Below are positions 52,068-61,774 of a DNA stretch of 64,000 bases, piece after piece (within the stretch, counting starts at the first letter, position 1; every line of letters starts with the position of its first letter). The notes under the pieces are model-generated. The model was not told the origin of the DNA, did not search any database, and worked only from the letters and a program-made list of their open reading frames with translations. A program made the position numbers and the translations under genes. Origin of the DNA: JASGTU01 sp963821815 (GTDB taxonomy: Bacteria > Chloroflexota > Anaerolineae > Caldilineales > Caldilineaceae); the NCBI GenBank assembly GCA_963821815.1, contig CAWGFG010000006.1:2108001-2172000 (forward strand), written 5' to 3'.

Positions 52068-53750
52068 TTACTCGCCACGTACCCGCCATACCTCGAACAA
52101 CGGTTGCCCATTCCGTTGGTTGAACTCCTCAACTTTCTCTGCAGTCAATCCGAGCTCTGCCGCTGATTCAATTAACGTATCACGACGCCCTTGGAAGACC
52201 GTATAGTCCGGTGCGTGCAACAGATAAACATTGTCCGGGTTCTGGATAAACTGCGCCAGCCGTGCTCGGAATGCGTTATCCGTTGAATCCAGGTTGTCAT
52301 AGCCAAATATCTCGATGGGGCGCACGACGCCTCGGCTCAAGTAGCGCACTGGCGCGTCCATGCCCCAGTCCAGTGCAATCGGTGCACCGAGACCGTTGTA
52401 GCGTAGATAGTAGCTGAGATGATAGGAAGCGTCAGAATGGTCAGCTAAGCCGCCGCTCTCGCCCAGAGCGCGATGATAGCGGACAGATGTATACAGATTG
52501 CCGGAGATCCACACAGTCAGAATCACAGCGAGTGACCAGCGCAGCAACACTGATACGCGTTCCCTATCGTTGCCGCGTTGCCACAGGGATTCAACTGCAA
52601 TAGCAATTGTTGTGATCATGAATGGATAGAGCAGCGCATAATGCGTAATGAAAAGGTCACTGATTGTCGCGATGCTGGCAAGAACAGCAGCGGACACCAG
52701 CAGTAACGGTGGTGCCGCACAGCGAACGCAGGCCCACAAGCCCGCCAGCACAAGAGCCATCGCGAACCATGGAGCTGGCGAGAAGTTGTACACTGCGCCC
52801 AGGTACCAAAATTGACCGCCTTCCAGTGTTTCGGCAACTTGCCCCAGCCGAATGCCAAGATTGACCCCAATGTCGCTATTATCGACGCCGTAGTAGCTGC
52901 TGCCCATGTTGCCCAGAAAATGGATTATGGTGCCGCCAGTCTGCAGGTTAAATACAAGAAGCGGCACTAGAGGAAGCAGAAACACAACCAGCGCCACGGC
53001 AATCAACCGAGGCGATAAAGCCGGTACGCGGTAGCTTCGGTGCGTGCGACCGTTCACCCACCAGATAAGGACCATTAATGTGAACGGAGCCACAATCCAC
53101 ACGGTGAGTAGCTTGGCATAGAGCGCCAGCCCACCGGCGAGCGCCGCCCATAGCAATGCGCGATCTCGCCCAGTATGCATCCAACGTACGCCTTGCCAAA
53201 CGCACAGCAGGCAGAGCGGTTGCATCAAGTTCGTCACAAATATGCCCTGCCGGCTCCAGAAGATGAACGACGGTGAAACGGCAAGCAGCCAGGCTCCGAT
53301 GAGGCCAGCCAGTGAGATAGGCGTCGTTCGTTGCCCGCCGTAGACGGACCCACTGCTGCGGCTACAGGCGACCATCCATTCTGATGTCGCGCGCTCCGTC
53401 AGAAAAAGTGCGGCTAACCCAATCAGTACTGCCGTCATGCGCAGGTTGGGCACGCCGATTCCGGATAGTGCCAGGAACGGCAACGCCAGGTAGACATTCA
53501 GGGCGCCGATGTAATCCTGCACCATGAGCGGCAAACGCATGCCAAAGACGTTCACCGTCGAATCACGGAAGGCAGTGACAGGCGCATCGGTTAGCAATTC
53601 CATGGCGTTGACGCCGGCTTCCTTGGCCTCGTCATAGTGTAGGCCTGGAAGACCAAGCTGATAGGACGCAAGCAACAGGTAGAGTGCAACAGCGCCAAAC
53701 AGCAGCCATAACCTGCGATGGGTTACGAGCCTATTTGCGCGCTCGTTCAT
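52068..53750 (-). CDS. GT39/ArnT-like membrane glycosyltransferase
   Basis: Proteins of this GT-C type transfer a sugar from a polyprenyl-phosphate donor to protein or lipid on the outer face. The 560-residue product has about eleven membrane segments. The first loop holds the acidic catalytic signature in LPGLHYDEAKEAGVNAMEL (residues about 33-51). The C-terminal 120 residues are soluble and lie outside (LDWGMDAPVRYLSRG). The donor could be made with the help of the DPPR-like or other prenyl-lipid enzymes nearby, but this is only context. Acceptor unknown. Confidence 0.82.
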   Translation of the reverse strand: MNERANRLVTHRRLWLLFGAVALYLLLASYQLGLPGLHYDEAKEAGVNAMELLTDAPVTAFRDSTVNVFGMRLPLMVQDYIGALNVYLALPFLALSGIGVPNLRMTAVLIGLAALFLTERATSEWMVACSRSSGSVYGGQRTTPISLAGLIGAWLLAVSPSFIFWSRQGIFVTNLMQPLCLLCVWQGVRWMHTGRDRALLWAALAGGLALYAKLLTVWIVAPFTLMVLIWWVNGRTHRSYRVPALSPRLIAVALVVFLLPLVPLLVFNLQTGGTIIHFLGNMGSSYYGVDNSDIGVNLGIRLGQVAETLEGGQFWYLGAVYNFSPAPWFAMALVLAGLWACVRCAAPPLLLVSAAVLASIATISDLFITHYALLYPFMITTIAIAVESLWQRGNDRERVSVLLRWSLAVILTVWISGNLYTSVRYHRALGESGGLADHSDASYHLSYYLRYNGLGAPIALDWGMDAPVRYLSRGVVRPIEIFGYDNLDSTDNAFRARLAQFIQNPDNVYLLHAPDYTVFQGRRDTLIESAAELGLTAEKVEEFNQRNGQPLFEVWRVRGE

Positions 53751-53901
53751 TGTTCCGTCAACGACTCCCGCATGATCGGTTGCGTGTTACTTGCGTGATC
53801 GTGCTACCAGATCATCGCGCAATCTGCTCAGATGTGCATATGTGGACAGTTCGAGCATGGGTTGTCTAGTTGGTAAGTGGAAAGCACAAAAGTGAATGCT
53901 G

Positions 53902-55206
53902 TTATTCCACAAGGAGATAGACTTCACTCACCATGCTTTGGTAGTTCCAGCCACTGGCATAGATGCGGACGCTGTTGATGCGCGCAGGTCGCGTCTCCTT
54001 CAGCATTTCCATTAGGTTCGGAGACTGATACGTGTGCCAGACATAAGGCGGGATCTTGTCGCCATTGATGATGCGCCAGTTTTCGTTTTCGGGATCACGA
54101 TAGTAAAAGCCATGGCCCCAGGTTAGTTCCTTGCCGTAGATATCGGTATAGGAAATTTCGACACGTAGCGGGAACTCCGAGCTCAAGTAACCGGCGCCAG
54201 ACAAGCTTTGATAGAGCAGCTTCACATCCAGAATCAGCGAGAGCGAATCATACACGTTGACGTCTTGTTCGATGGATTGCGTGATGCCGACCTCTGTGGG
54301 CACCTCTTCTTCGCCCTGACGAATAAAATGAGCTACGCGGCGGCCTTCGCGCTCGATGATGCGCACACTGCCTGGCTCAACATTTTCCGCTACAACGTAA
54401 CTTTGCCATGTGTCGCCCATTGGCTGCGTAAAGTCGCCGTTCCGAAGTAAATTCTGCCCTACCGGAACAGCCTCAGTTGCCAGCGATTCCTCTGTCATCC
54501 AGGCGCGTAGGCCGCTATCCACAGCCAGTTCGCCGTCGCCGTCGCGCAACATGAGCGCATGCCCAGAACGAACAGTTAAGTCTGTGCTGTCCGCAGCTAC
54601 CGAAACCTGATAGCTGCCCGCATCCAAGTCGATCGTTCCGTGCGGCGTATCCAACGTTACCTCCAGCGAACGTTCATCACCGCTATTGGTGAAGATGCGC
54701 GTCTGTCCGCTGAGCAGTTTCAAGCGTACGCGGTAGGGTTCACTGCTACGGCTGAAGAAAGGTCTGCGAATCTTAACGATATCCAACATCGCGTTCGGGT
54801 AGAGTACAACGCTGCCCAGCGTCTCACCTCCCCCGTCAGCGCCTACAAGACCGAGCGTTCCCTGCGAAGACTCATCAGCAACCACGATGCGGTTGCCTTC
54901 TTGAATATCATCTCGCGTCACCGTAACTGCCATAGGTTCTGCGTTGCTGGTCTCGTAGAGCAGCAACGTACCGAGTGTCGGCTCCAGTACCGCTGGCTGG
55001 CTGACATTGGCGTAGCGTATAACGTATGCGATTGAGATGGGAATCGCGGCAGCAAGAAAAACGAACATCGCGAAGCTGGCGACAATCACCGCCCAGGTTA
55101 CGCGTTGCGGATTTTCACGCCAGTTTGACCTCGGCGGCGAGGCCCATGAATCCGACTCCGCACCAAGCGGATCGGGCTTCGGATAACCACTGACACCACT
55201 AGCCAT
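53902..55206 (-). CDS. Membrane-anchored FecR-like protein with C-terminal jelly-roll-like domain
   Basis: The 434-residue protein has a 35-residue cytoplasmic tail, one membrane span (about 42-64), and an extracytoplasmic part. The region at about 75-245 resembles FecR beta-repeat domains (LDTPHGTIDLDAGSYQVSV, LTVRSGHALMLRDGDGEL). The region at about 250-434 starts LLRNGDFTQPMGDTWQSY, a start typical of carbohydrate-binding jelly rolls. No sigma factor or receptor accompanies it, so classical FecR signalling is not implied. It begins two bases after the TPR gene ends. Confidence 0.7.
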   Translation of the reverse strand: MASGVSGYPKPDPLGAESDSWASPPRSNWRENPQRVTWAVIVASFAMFVFLAAAIPISIAYVIRYANVSQPAVLEPTLGTLLLYETSNAEPMAVTVTRDDIQEGNRIVVADESSQGTLGLVGADGGGETLGSVVLYPNAMLDIVKIRRPFFSRSSEPYRVRLKLLSGQTRIFTNSGDERSLEVTLDTPHGTIDLDAGSYQVSVAADSTDLTVRSGHALMLRDGDGELAVDSGLRAWMTEESLATEAVPVGQNLLRNGDFTQPMGDTWQSYVVAENVEPGSVRIIEREGRRVAHFIRQGEEEVPTEVGITQSIEQDVNVYDSLSLILDVKLLYQSLSGAGYLSSEFPLRVEISYTDIYGKELTWGHGFYYRDPENENWRIINGDKIPPYVWHTYQSPNLMEMLKETRPARINSVRIYASGWNYQSMVSEVYLLVE

Positions 55207-55208
55207 AT

Positions 55209-55778
55209 CTAGGCTTGCCCGCCTGTTGAAGTGCTTGTACCGGCATCGTCACTGCTTTCGTCCTGCGTGCCAGCGCCGGAATTACCGGTCTTGGAAATAC
55301 GCTTTAGCCACGCATGCGCATCTCTGTCCTCTGGATTTACTTCTGTGGCCCGCTGGAACATGGCCATTGCCCGCATGAGGTCACCCTGCTCGTTGTAAAT
55401 CAAACCCAGATGGTAATGGACATTCGACGCATACGGGTCAACGCGAAGCGCCTTCTGATAGGCGTCGATTGCTCGACGCTGCTGCTGCGGTCCGGCAGTC
55501 TCTAGTCTGCCGAGTTCTGCGGCGCCCAGATTGGACCAGAGCATGGCGTTGTTGGGATTATGCTTGATTGACTTCCTTAGCACGCTGATGGCTTTATCCC
55601 ACCTGCGCTGCAGAATGTATGCGCCGCTCAAATTGACGGCCAAATTTTCATTTTCAGGATGCTGTTTGAACAGCGTTTCGAGTTTTTCAGCCGCCTCGCC
55701 AGGACGATTCTGGCTGAGAAGTTTGGCGCTCTCATTCAGCGCACTGGTAAGTTTATCATTTGGTTCCATCTGAGACAT
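55209..55778 (-). CDS. TPR-repeat protein
   Basis: The 189-residue soluble protein contains about four TPR units (residues about 25-150), with clear helices in ENLAVNLSGAYILQRRWDKA, NNAMLWSNLGAAELGRLE and ASNVHYHLGLIYNEQGDLM. The tail is Ser/Thr/Gly-rich. It is tightly linked to the FecR-like gene downstream (two-base gap), suggesting that the two act together. TPRs serve in protein contacts; the partner is unknown. Confidence 0.82.
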   Translation of the reverse strand: MSQMEPNDKLTSALNESAKLLSQNRPGEAAEKLETLFKQHPENENLAVNLSGAYILQRRWDKAISVLRKSIKHNPNNAMLWSNLGAAELGRLETAGPQQQRRAIDAYQKALRVDPYASNVHYHLGLIYNEQGDLMRAMAMFQRATEVNPEDRDAHAWLKRISKTGNSGAGTQDESSDDAGTSTSTGGQA

Positions 55779-55880
55779 AAGAATAATTCTATATCAAGTA
55801 AGTGAGTCAAACGTTAACGGACGATAAGTCCAGGAAAATGACCTATGTGCTCGATTCGCATGGGACATACTGTGTGTGAA

Positions 55881-56324
55881 TCACGGGATAGGGGCGTCAG
55901 ACTCCACGACGCCGTCAACACCGCCATCCGCAACGTACTCCTGGCCATCGTCATCATCGTATTCGCTGCTGCCTTCGTTTCCATCGTCCACTTCATCCAG
56001 CAGACCTACATTGTGAAAGACTTCATACTGCTCCAGATCCGGCGTAAAGAATTCCACAACATACTCGTGCGGCACACCCATCGGTTGGCTCAACTCGTCT
56101 AGCAACGCATAGACAAACTGACTGCGAACCTCGCTGTCCATTTCACGGATGCCGTCATCCCAGACGAGCAGCGTGCCATAGACGCCCTCGGCAGTATAGT
56201 GTACGTCCATCTTGCCGATGGTGCTCAATGCGTTGCTGGAAGGTTCTTCTTCGTCCAGGTTGAACAACGCATATTGTTCCGAAGTCGTCGTCCGTACGAG
56301 TCGTTTCAGCCTCAAGTTCAGCAT
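55881..56324 (-). CDS. Hypothetical acidic protein
   Basis: I do not recognise this 147-residue protein. The first 105 residues look like a compact alpha/beta domain (RLKRLVRTTTSEQYALFNLDEE, YGTLLVWDDGIREMDSEV, PHEYVVEFFTPDLEQYEVF). The last 40 are almost all Asp/Glu/Gly. There is no signal or membrane span. It lies between the HEAT and TPR genes on the same strand with gaps of 56 and 102 bases. Confidence 0.65.
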   Translation of the reverse strand: MLNLRLKRLVRTTTSEQYALFNLDEEEPSSNALSTIGKMDVHYTAEGVYGTLLVWDDGIREMDSEVRSQFVYALLDELSQPMGVPHEYVVEFFTPDLEQYEVFHNVGLLDEVDDGNEGSSEYDDDDGQEYVADGGVDGVVESDAPIP

Positions 56325-56380
56325 GTTGCTGTCATTCCGCGGCTAGCGCGGCCAATAGGGTGATTTGTCTGCGTTGAGCT

Positions 56381-57529
56381 CTAGCCGTAGGAGCCTAATT
56401 CGTCATCATCGCGATGAGACCAGCGATCCCAAGGCTCGCTGCCGCCGGTCACGTCGTCCCAGTCATCCTGGTCGACCGATTCATCGTGTAGCGAGATTTC
56501 ATCATGTGTCTGAAAGAAGAGCATCTCCTCTAGAGCATCCTCGGCGGCGGCGGCTTCTTCTTCATGTTCACTGCCAGCAACTTCCCGTAGTGCATCGCGC
56601 GCATCTTTACCGCCCAAGCGTCCAAGCGCATAGATAGCAGCGAACCGCACTGATTGTTCCTCGTCATTCAACAGATCGATCATTTCATCGACGGAGGCGC
56701 GTGCTTCCAATTCACCGCAGGCTATGGCAGCACTCACGCGCATTTCACTGGATGGATTCTCGAGTTCAGCACGAACCAAGCCTCGCCAACGGATGTCGGC
56801 GCTGCGGCCCATCGCATTCAGCGCGGCCAAACGCATCTCCTCATAGGGCGAGTAGTATGCATCCTCAATCAGTTCTCGGATGCCGATCTCGCCAGAATAG
56901 GCAATACTCTCCAGTGCACGGCATTGAACCTGGATCGGCTCTTCCTCGTTGCGCAATACTTCCAGCAGCGCCTCTTCGACGCGCATGGCCAGTGTTCCAT
57001 CTACTTCCTCCAACTCGCCAGCCAGGACAAACGAACCGAGCGCTCCTGCCGCCGCAGCGCGCACTTCTTCAGCTTCATCGGCGCGCAGGATATGTGTAAG
57101 CGAACCCACTAGATCGCTTCCATTGTCCTCCCAAAGGCCCATAATGGCTGATCGACGAATGGATGGCAGTTCATCGCGCAACGCTATACGAAGCACACGC
57201 CCAACGTGCATGCGCACATTTTCAGCCGCCAATTGCACGAGCTCATCTACTAGTTGACTGCGCACCGCATCTGGAATCAAAGACCATTGCCGGTTAACCA
57301 GCTCCATGCCTTCAATCGTCAAGTCTGAAAGTGCCAGCAGATCGGCAGGATCAGGCAGTTCCTGAGAAGCCATGAGCAATTCAATCAACTCATCCAGCGC
57401 CATAGAAGGCGTCAGAGGCTCATCCGTGGGCAGATCCGCCTCCCAGAGACCCCAATCGCCGTTATCCTCGATTTGGTATCCCTCGAAATCCATCTCTGGA
57501 AGATCGTCCATCTGATTATTCTTGGACAT
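56381..57529 (-). CDS. HEAT-repeat protein
   Basis: The 382-residue protein has an acidic N terminus and at least six HEAT-like helical pairs from about residue 85 to 330 (RIALRDELPSIRRSAIMGL, LRADEAEEVRAAAAGALGS, LNDEEQSVRFAAIYALGRL). The C-terminal 60 residues are acidic and carry Trp-Asp pairs (DDWDDVTGG). Such proteins act as scaffolds or phycobilin-lyase-like factors; no such genes are nearby. No catalytic motif was found. Confidence 0.82.
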   Translation of the reverse strand: MSKNNQMDDLPEMDFEGYQIEDNGDWGLWEADLPTDEPLTPSMALDELIELLMASQELPDPADLLALSDLTIEGMELVNRQWSLIPDAVRSQLVDELVQLAAENVRMHVGRVLRIALRDELPSIRRSAIMGLWEDNGSDLVGSLTHILRADEAEEVRAAAAGALGSFVLAGELEEVDGTLAMRVEEALLEVLRNEEEPIQVQCRALESIAYSGEIGIRELIEDAYYSPYEEMRLAALNAMGRSADIRWRGLVRAELENPSSEMRVSAAIACGELEARASVDEMIDLLNDEEQSVRFAAIYALGRLGGKDARDALREVAGSEHEEEAAAAEDALEEMLFFQTHDEISLHDESVDQDDWDDVTGGSEPWDRWSHRDDDELGSYG

Positions 57530-57650
57530 ACTAAGCTTTACACCCTACTCTACACACGACAAATTCATTCCTATTCATGCCCGCACCGCGCCGTAACAAA
57601 CATCGGGATTACCCGAACTACAACGTCGATGGGTCGAAAATGTTCCCAAC

Positions 57651-59435
57651 CTAATTCCAGGTAAAGCTCCAGGTTTCGCTGGGTGGACTGACAGGACGCG
57701 TCCTACCGTCGACGTTTTCTACTACTTCCACATACCATTTCCATTCACGGCCAAATTCCTGGGGCGCCAAGGCGCAAAGCGTGGCATCCATATCCCAGGA
57801 TGTAGCACTTTCCGGTCGTGGCTGCTCCAATACCCAGACAATCATATCACGACCGTCTTCCATTCTGCCGCTTACGAAGCCAAGATGCAAGACAAACTGA
57901 TCGTCATCTCGCATAAAGGGTACCGGCAGCCACACCAAGCTGTCTGAAGTTGAGCAGCTCATGGGCGTGCCAAGTTCAGGGCTGCGCAGAATCGGTGCGT
58001 CGACCCGGTAGGCGGGGGCTGTTGGCGTTGGCAACGGCGTATTGGTCGGCGGTATGACCGGCGTTTCGGTGATGGTTGGCGTCGGTGTTGCAGTTGGATC
58101 GGCGGCGCCCAGTGAACCCTCCACAGGTATCGTCAGCTTCTCACCTGGTTGCAACGCAAATGCGTCTAGTGCGCCAATATCGTTAACGCGCATTAGGTCG
58201 TCCACAGAGACATCATAGCGTTGCGCAATGACTACTAGCGTATCACCTCGCTGAATGGTGTGCTCGGGCATGGGCACAAACGTTGCCGTAGGAAGCGGTG
58301 TTTGCGTCGGTGTTTCAGTCGGCGTTGGCGAAAACAGGGGCGTCGGTGTAGCCTCCCGGGTAGGGGTTGCTGTCGGCAATATAGCTGCACTAGATGCTTT
58401 TACAGAATTAGCGTTAGCAGCACTAGCGACCACCGCTAGCAACGGTTCATCGCCTTCAGAACCATTTTCTTGCGACTTGTCATCTATTGTGTCGCTGCCG
58501 GCATCCTGTTCACCGTCTGTGACAGTGCCACTGGTCGCGTCGGCGGTAGGCGCAGCCGTCTCCGATTCTTGGCTGGACTGAGCACTAGTTGTATCCGCAA
58601 TAGCTTCGTCACTATTCGCAGTTTCAACAAGGGGACTCGTCACAGAAGCTGCCGGCGTAGTGCCCGCATCTCCGGCAGCAGAATCGGCCGTGACCTCCGC
58701 CTCAGCGCTAGGTTCCGTGTTGACCGGTTCGGCTGAAGCATCCTCAGAGCCTGCTACATTACTTGCTTGCTCGGTTGCTGGCTGCTCAGAAACAGTCTCA
58801 ATCTCTGCTGCAGCCGCGCTAGCTAGACCAGCCTCAGCACTATCAGCGCCTGCTTGTGCCGCAGTTAGCTGGTCGCTGGTCACATCGACAGCCAATGCGC
58901 TGGTCACTGGCGTAGCCTCTTCGATAAAAGCACCGTCTTGCGCTTCGCCAGCGTCGATTGGCGTCATAACGAGGACGATGCCCCGTTCAGGCTCGCCCTG
59001 TCGGAAACCCTCGATGGTGAGCCTGTCCTGCGCCCATGCGAGCGGATTGTGACGGTTCGCCTGTTGAACAAGCAGCATCAAAAACAGGACAGCCAGCACT
59101 GATGGAATGCCAATCGTCAACCAGCGAGGCGGTGCGGAGGCAAGCTCTCGGCCACAGTTGGGACAGATAGTCAGCTCGGATGATGAGCGTTCACCACAGT
59201 ATCGACAGCGAATATGTTCGCTTCGCCCTTGGAGGCTCTCTCCACAGACGGGGCATACGCTAGTATGCGCAGATACGGCGCTGCCACATTTGGGGCAGGC
59301 GCGCGTACCGGCAGATCGGCCATGTGAAGTCGTCGCCATGCCGCCGGTCTGGCTTCCGTATACTTCCGTTTGACCGGAAGGTGCGCCATGCGAGCGATCT
59401 ACTGCTCCCTGAGGCTTCTCCGAACCTACCGTCAT
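57651..59435 (-). CDS. Zinc-ribbon, membrane span, Thr/Pro-rich linker and LysM protein
   Basis: The 594-residue protein spans the membrane once (residues about 108-127, IPSVLAVLFLMLLVQ). Inside, two zinc ribbons stand in tandem (CPKCGSAVSAHTSVCPVCG and CRYCGERSSSELTICPNCG). Outside, a 230-residue Ala/Ser/Thr/Glu-rich region and a TPTPTET-type linker lead to one LysM domain (HTIQRGDTLVVIAQRYDVSV, about 397-440). A second TPTPT linker is followed by a terminal beta domain with Trp residues. It probably joins a cytoplasmic signal or partner to peptidoglycan. It follows rseP by 48 bases. Confidence 0.82.
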   Translation of the reverse strand: MTVGSEKPQGAVDRSHGAPSGQTEVYGSQTGGMATTSHGRSAGTRACPKCGSAVSAHTSVCPVCGESLQGRSEHIRCRYCGERSSSELTICPNCGRELASAPPRWLTIGIPSVLAVLFLMLLVQQANRHNPLAWAQDRLTIEGFRQGEPERGIVLVMTPIDAGEAQDGAFIEEATPVTSALAVDVTSDQLTAAQAGADSAEAGLASAAAAEIETVSEQPATEQASNVAGSEDASAEPVNTEPSAEAEVTADSAAGDAGTTPAASVTSPLVETANSDEAIADTTSAQSSQESETAAPTADATSGTVTDGEQDAGSDTIDDKSQENGSEGDEPLLAVVASAANANSVKASSAAILPTATPTREATPTPLFSPTPTETPTQTPLPTATFVPMPEHTIQRGDTLVVIAQRYDVSVDDLMRVNDIGALDAFALQPGEKLTIPVEGSLGAADPTATPTPTITETPVIPPTNTPLPTPTAPAYRVDAPILRSPELGTPMSCSTSDSLVWLPVPFMRDDDQFVLHLGFVSGRMEDGRDMIVWVLEQPRPESATSWDMDATLCALAPQEFGREWKWYVEVVENVDGRTRPVSPPSETWSFTWN

Positions 59436-59483
59436 ATTGTTGTCCGCGATCGTGCCATATGCTCGAAATCGAACAGGAACATA

Positions 59484-60839
59484 CTATTGCCCAAGAATAG
59501 ACATCCAGTCGATACCCTGTTGCGGCGTCATGATATCACGCACCGTAATAAACAGGAGCAGCGCAATCATGACCATGAAGCCGACCATGTGAACCATACC
59601 TTCGCGTTCCGGATTGATTCTACGCCCTCGCAGCGCCTCGATCAAGATAAAGAGCAGTCGACCGCCGTCCAGCGCCGGAATCGGCAGCATGTTCGTAATT
59701 GCAAGTGCAGCACTCAACACCGCCGTCAAGCGCAAGATGGGGAACCAAAGGCCTGTGTCTATTGTAGCGTTGACGGCGCCGCCCACAAAGCGCGCTATGC
59801 CTACAGGTCCGGAAATCTGTGCTTCTTCAGGTGAAAGCTGCCCCTGCATGAGCATAACGGGCAGTTGGAACAGTAAGGTTGCGTAGCGCAACGTTTCACG
59901 TGCACCTTCTCGCAACGACTGCAGCGGCGGCATAGTTGCCAATGTGTTCACGAAGCCGATCTGTACGCCTAAAGAGCCTTCTCCTGGCGGCGGATCAACC
60001 CTCGGTGTTGCCTGTACCTGCGTCCATTCTCCGTTGCGAAGGATATCCATCGTGATTTCAGAGCCGGCATAACGACGTATAACATCGCTGAGCGGCTCAT
60101 CTAACGAGATGGTCGTACCGTTCACCGCATAGACAAGGTCACCGGGCAGCACGCCGGCGACGTGCGCTGGCGAGTCCTCCGCCACCATTGTGATCTGTGT
60201 CGACAACACCGGCGCAAAGTCAACTCCCCTTAGCAGCTCTGTACTGGTCGTACCATCGGGCACGGGCAGTGACATCTCGTCGCCATTGCGGCTGACAAGC
60301 AGGCTCTCGGTGTCTGCTGCGCGTACCACATCTTCGGATAGTACCTTGTATTCGACGTCAGGCGAAACACTTACTTGAACCGGCTGCGAGTTCAACGCCA
60401 GCAGTATGTCCCCTTGCTGCACGCCCACTTGCGCGGCTAAGGATGCAGGAGCCACAGTCGTCGCCAATGGCCTTCCTGCAGGGGCGGGAAAACCTGCCAT
60501 GAAACTGGCTGCAAAGAGAATCACGGCAATCAGCGCATTCATGGCAGGGCCCGCCAATAGCGTTAGCGCACGTCCCGTGCGGCTGGCTGAGTTAAATGAA
60601 CCAGGCGACATATCGCCTGCGTCCTCGCCTTTCATTTTCGCAAAGCCACCGAATGGGATCGCGTTGATCGTAAACTCCGTACCATCATAGGTGAAGAGCT
60701 TGACAAGGCGCGGCGGGTAGCCCATGCCGAATTCCTCGACGACGATGCCGTGTCGACGGGCGACCCAGTAGTGACCAAGCTCGTGCAGAAACACCAGCAG
60801 GCCAAGAACGATGATGAAAGAAACTACCGTGAGTATCAT
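59484..60839 (-). CDS. rseP: Site-2 intramembrane metalloprotease RseP
   Basis: RseP-type proteases cut membrane-bound anti-sigma factors and signal-peptide remnants within the membrane. The 451-residue product has the zinc motif in FLHELGHYWVARRHG (residues about 16-30), two PDZ domains (about 120-190 and 205-280, PAHVAGVLPGDLVYAVNG) and the second active-site motif MLPIPALDGGRLLF near 380. Bacterial rseP usually follows dxr; here an isopentenyl phosphate kinase gene lies upstream instead. Spacing to that gene is 116 bases. Confidence 0.93.
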   Translation of the reverse strand: MILTVVSFIIVLGLLVFLHELGHYWVARRHGIVVEEFGMGYPPRLVKLFTYDGTEFTINAIPFGGFAKMKGEDAGDMSPGSFNSASRTGRALTLLAGPAMNALIAVILFAASFMAGFPAPAGRPLATTVAPASLAAQVGVQQGDILLALNSQPVQVSVSPDVEYKVLSEDVVRAADTESLLVSRNGDEMSLPVPDGTTSTELLRGVDFAPVLSTQITMVAEDSPAHVAGVLPGDLVYAVNGTTISLDEPLSDVIRRYAGSEITMDILRNGEWTQVQATPRVDPPPGEGSLGVQIGFVNTLATMPPLQSLREGARETLRYATLLFQLPVMLMQGQLSPEEAQISGPVGIARFVGGAVNATIDTGLWFPILRLTAVLSAALAITNMLPIPALDGGRLLFILIEALRGRRINPEREGMVHMVGFMVMIALLLFITVRDIMTPQQGIDWMSILGQ

Positions 60840-60955
60840 AACAGCTCCTCAGAAACCGGCTATACTCAGAACAGGAGAGCCGCAGCAGCGCTGCAGTATA
60901 GTCAATCCTGCTCAAATTATACTAGCTTGCGAGAACAGCCCGCAAACATAACGGT

Positions 60956-61765
60956 TTAGCTATGTATGCGCGTTCCTCCAGCTAACGGAACGCCAACCAA
61001 ACGTTTATATAACGCATCCTCAACCAAACCACTGCAGACAACAACCTCCAAACCAGGAATAGCAGATACCATTCCTATCGCCTGATCGATCTTCGCCTGC
61101 ATTCCTCCCGTTACATCGACTCCGTAACTGCCGCCTAGGTTCCTTTGGATCGCTGCGTAATTGCCCGGTTGCACTTCGGATATGAGTTGTGCTCCAGGAT
61201 CATCATGCGGATCGGATGTATACAGTCCGTCTACCTCACCGGCTAGTATCAGTAGGGTTGGATTCAGATTTGGCAGCAGCCAGTTGAAAATCTCCTCGGT
61301 GCTGGCGATGGTACCGCCGCGCACATTATCCAGTGCCACGTCGCCGTGTACCACCGGCACCAGTCCTCGCTCAAGCGCTTCGGCAACGGCGCCCTCTGGT
61401 CCGGCGACGATCCGGCCGTCGGTACAGCGCAAAGTGGCACTTGGCTGTATGCTCCATGCAGGAATACCCGCATTCACTAGTGCTGTCACGACTATCCGCG
61501 TGAGCCGTGACGCAGCATCCGCAGTGAGTGCGAAACCGAACCATTCCTCTGCCGTTGACACGCCCTGGCGCGTGCCATGTCGCTGCCCGTGAATATGGCC
61601 AAAGCTGCCCGAGCCGTGGCCGATAACAAGCTGCATGTCCGGCCTGGTACGACGCGCTTCAGCAATCTCCTGCGCAAGACGTTCCAGCACGTCCAACCGT
61701 GGAGTTTCTTCCGAGCGTTTGTCCGTGATGAGTGAGCCGCCTAGCTTTAAAAAGACAGTGTCCAC
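60956..61765 (-). CDS. Isopentenyl phosphate kinase
   Basis: The enzyme phosphorylates isopentenyl phosphate to IPP, the last step of an alternative mevalonate route. The 269-residue amino-acid-kinase-fold product starts VFLKLGGSLITDK, with the catalytic Lys. It has the family-defining His segment VIGHGSGSFGHIHG, where the His binds the phosphate. LVPVVHGDVALD and the Lys-containing DVTGGMQAKIDQA follow. Glutamate and uridylate kinases share the fold but lack the GSFGH His. It begins nine bases after selA. Confidence 0.85.
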   Translation of the reverse strand: MDTVFLKLGGSLITDKRSEETPRLDVLERLAQEIAEARRTRPDMQLVIGHGSGSFGHIHGQRHGTRQGVSTAEEWFGFALTADAASRLTRIVVTALVNAGIPAWSIQPSATLRCTDGRIVAGPEGAVAEALERGLVPVVHGDVALDNVRGGTIASTEEIFNWLLPNLNPTLLILAGEVDGLYTSDPHDDPGAQLISEVQPGNYAAIQRNLGGSYGVDVTGGMQAKIDQAIGMVSAIPGLEVVVCSGLVEDALYKRLVGVPLAGGTRIHS

Positions 61766-61774
61766 GATAGTCGC

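Noticed and set aside
58250..58400. TPTPT-type short repeats that look like a nucleotide repeat
   Set aside because: They encode the Thr/Pro linker of the LysM protein, a common protein feature, and are not exact at the DNA level.
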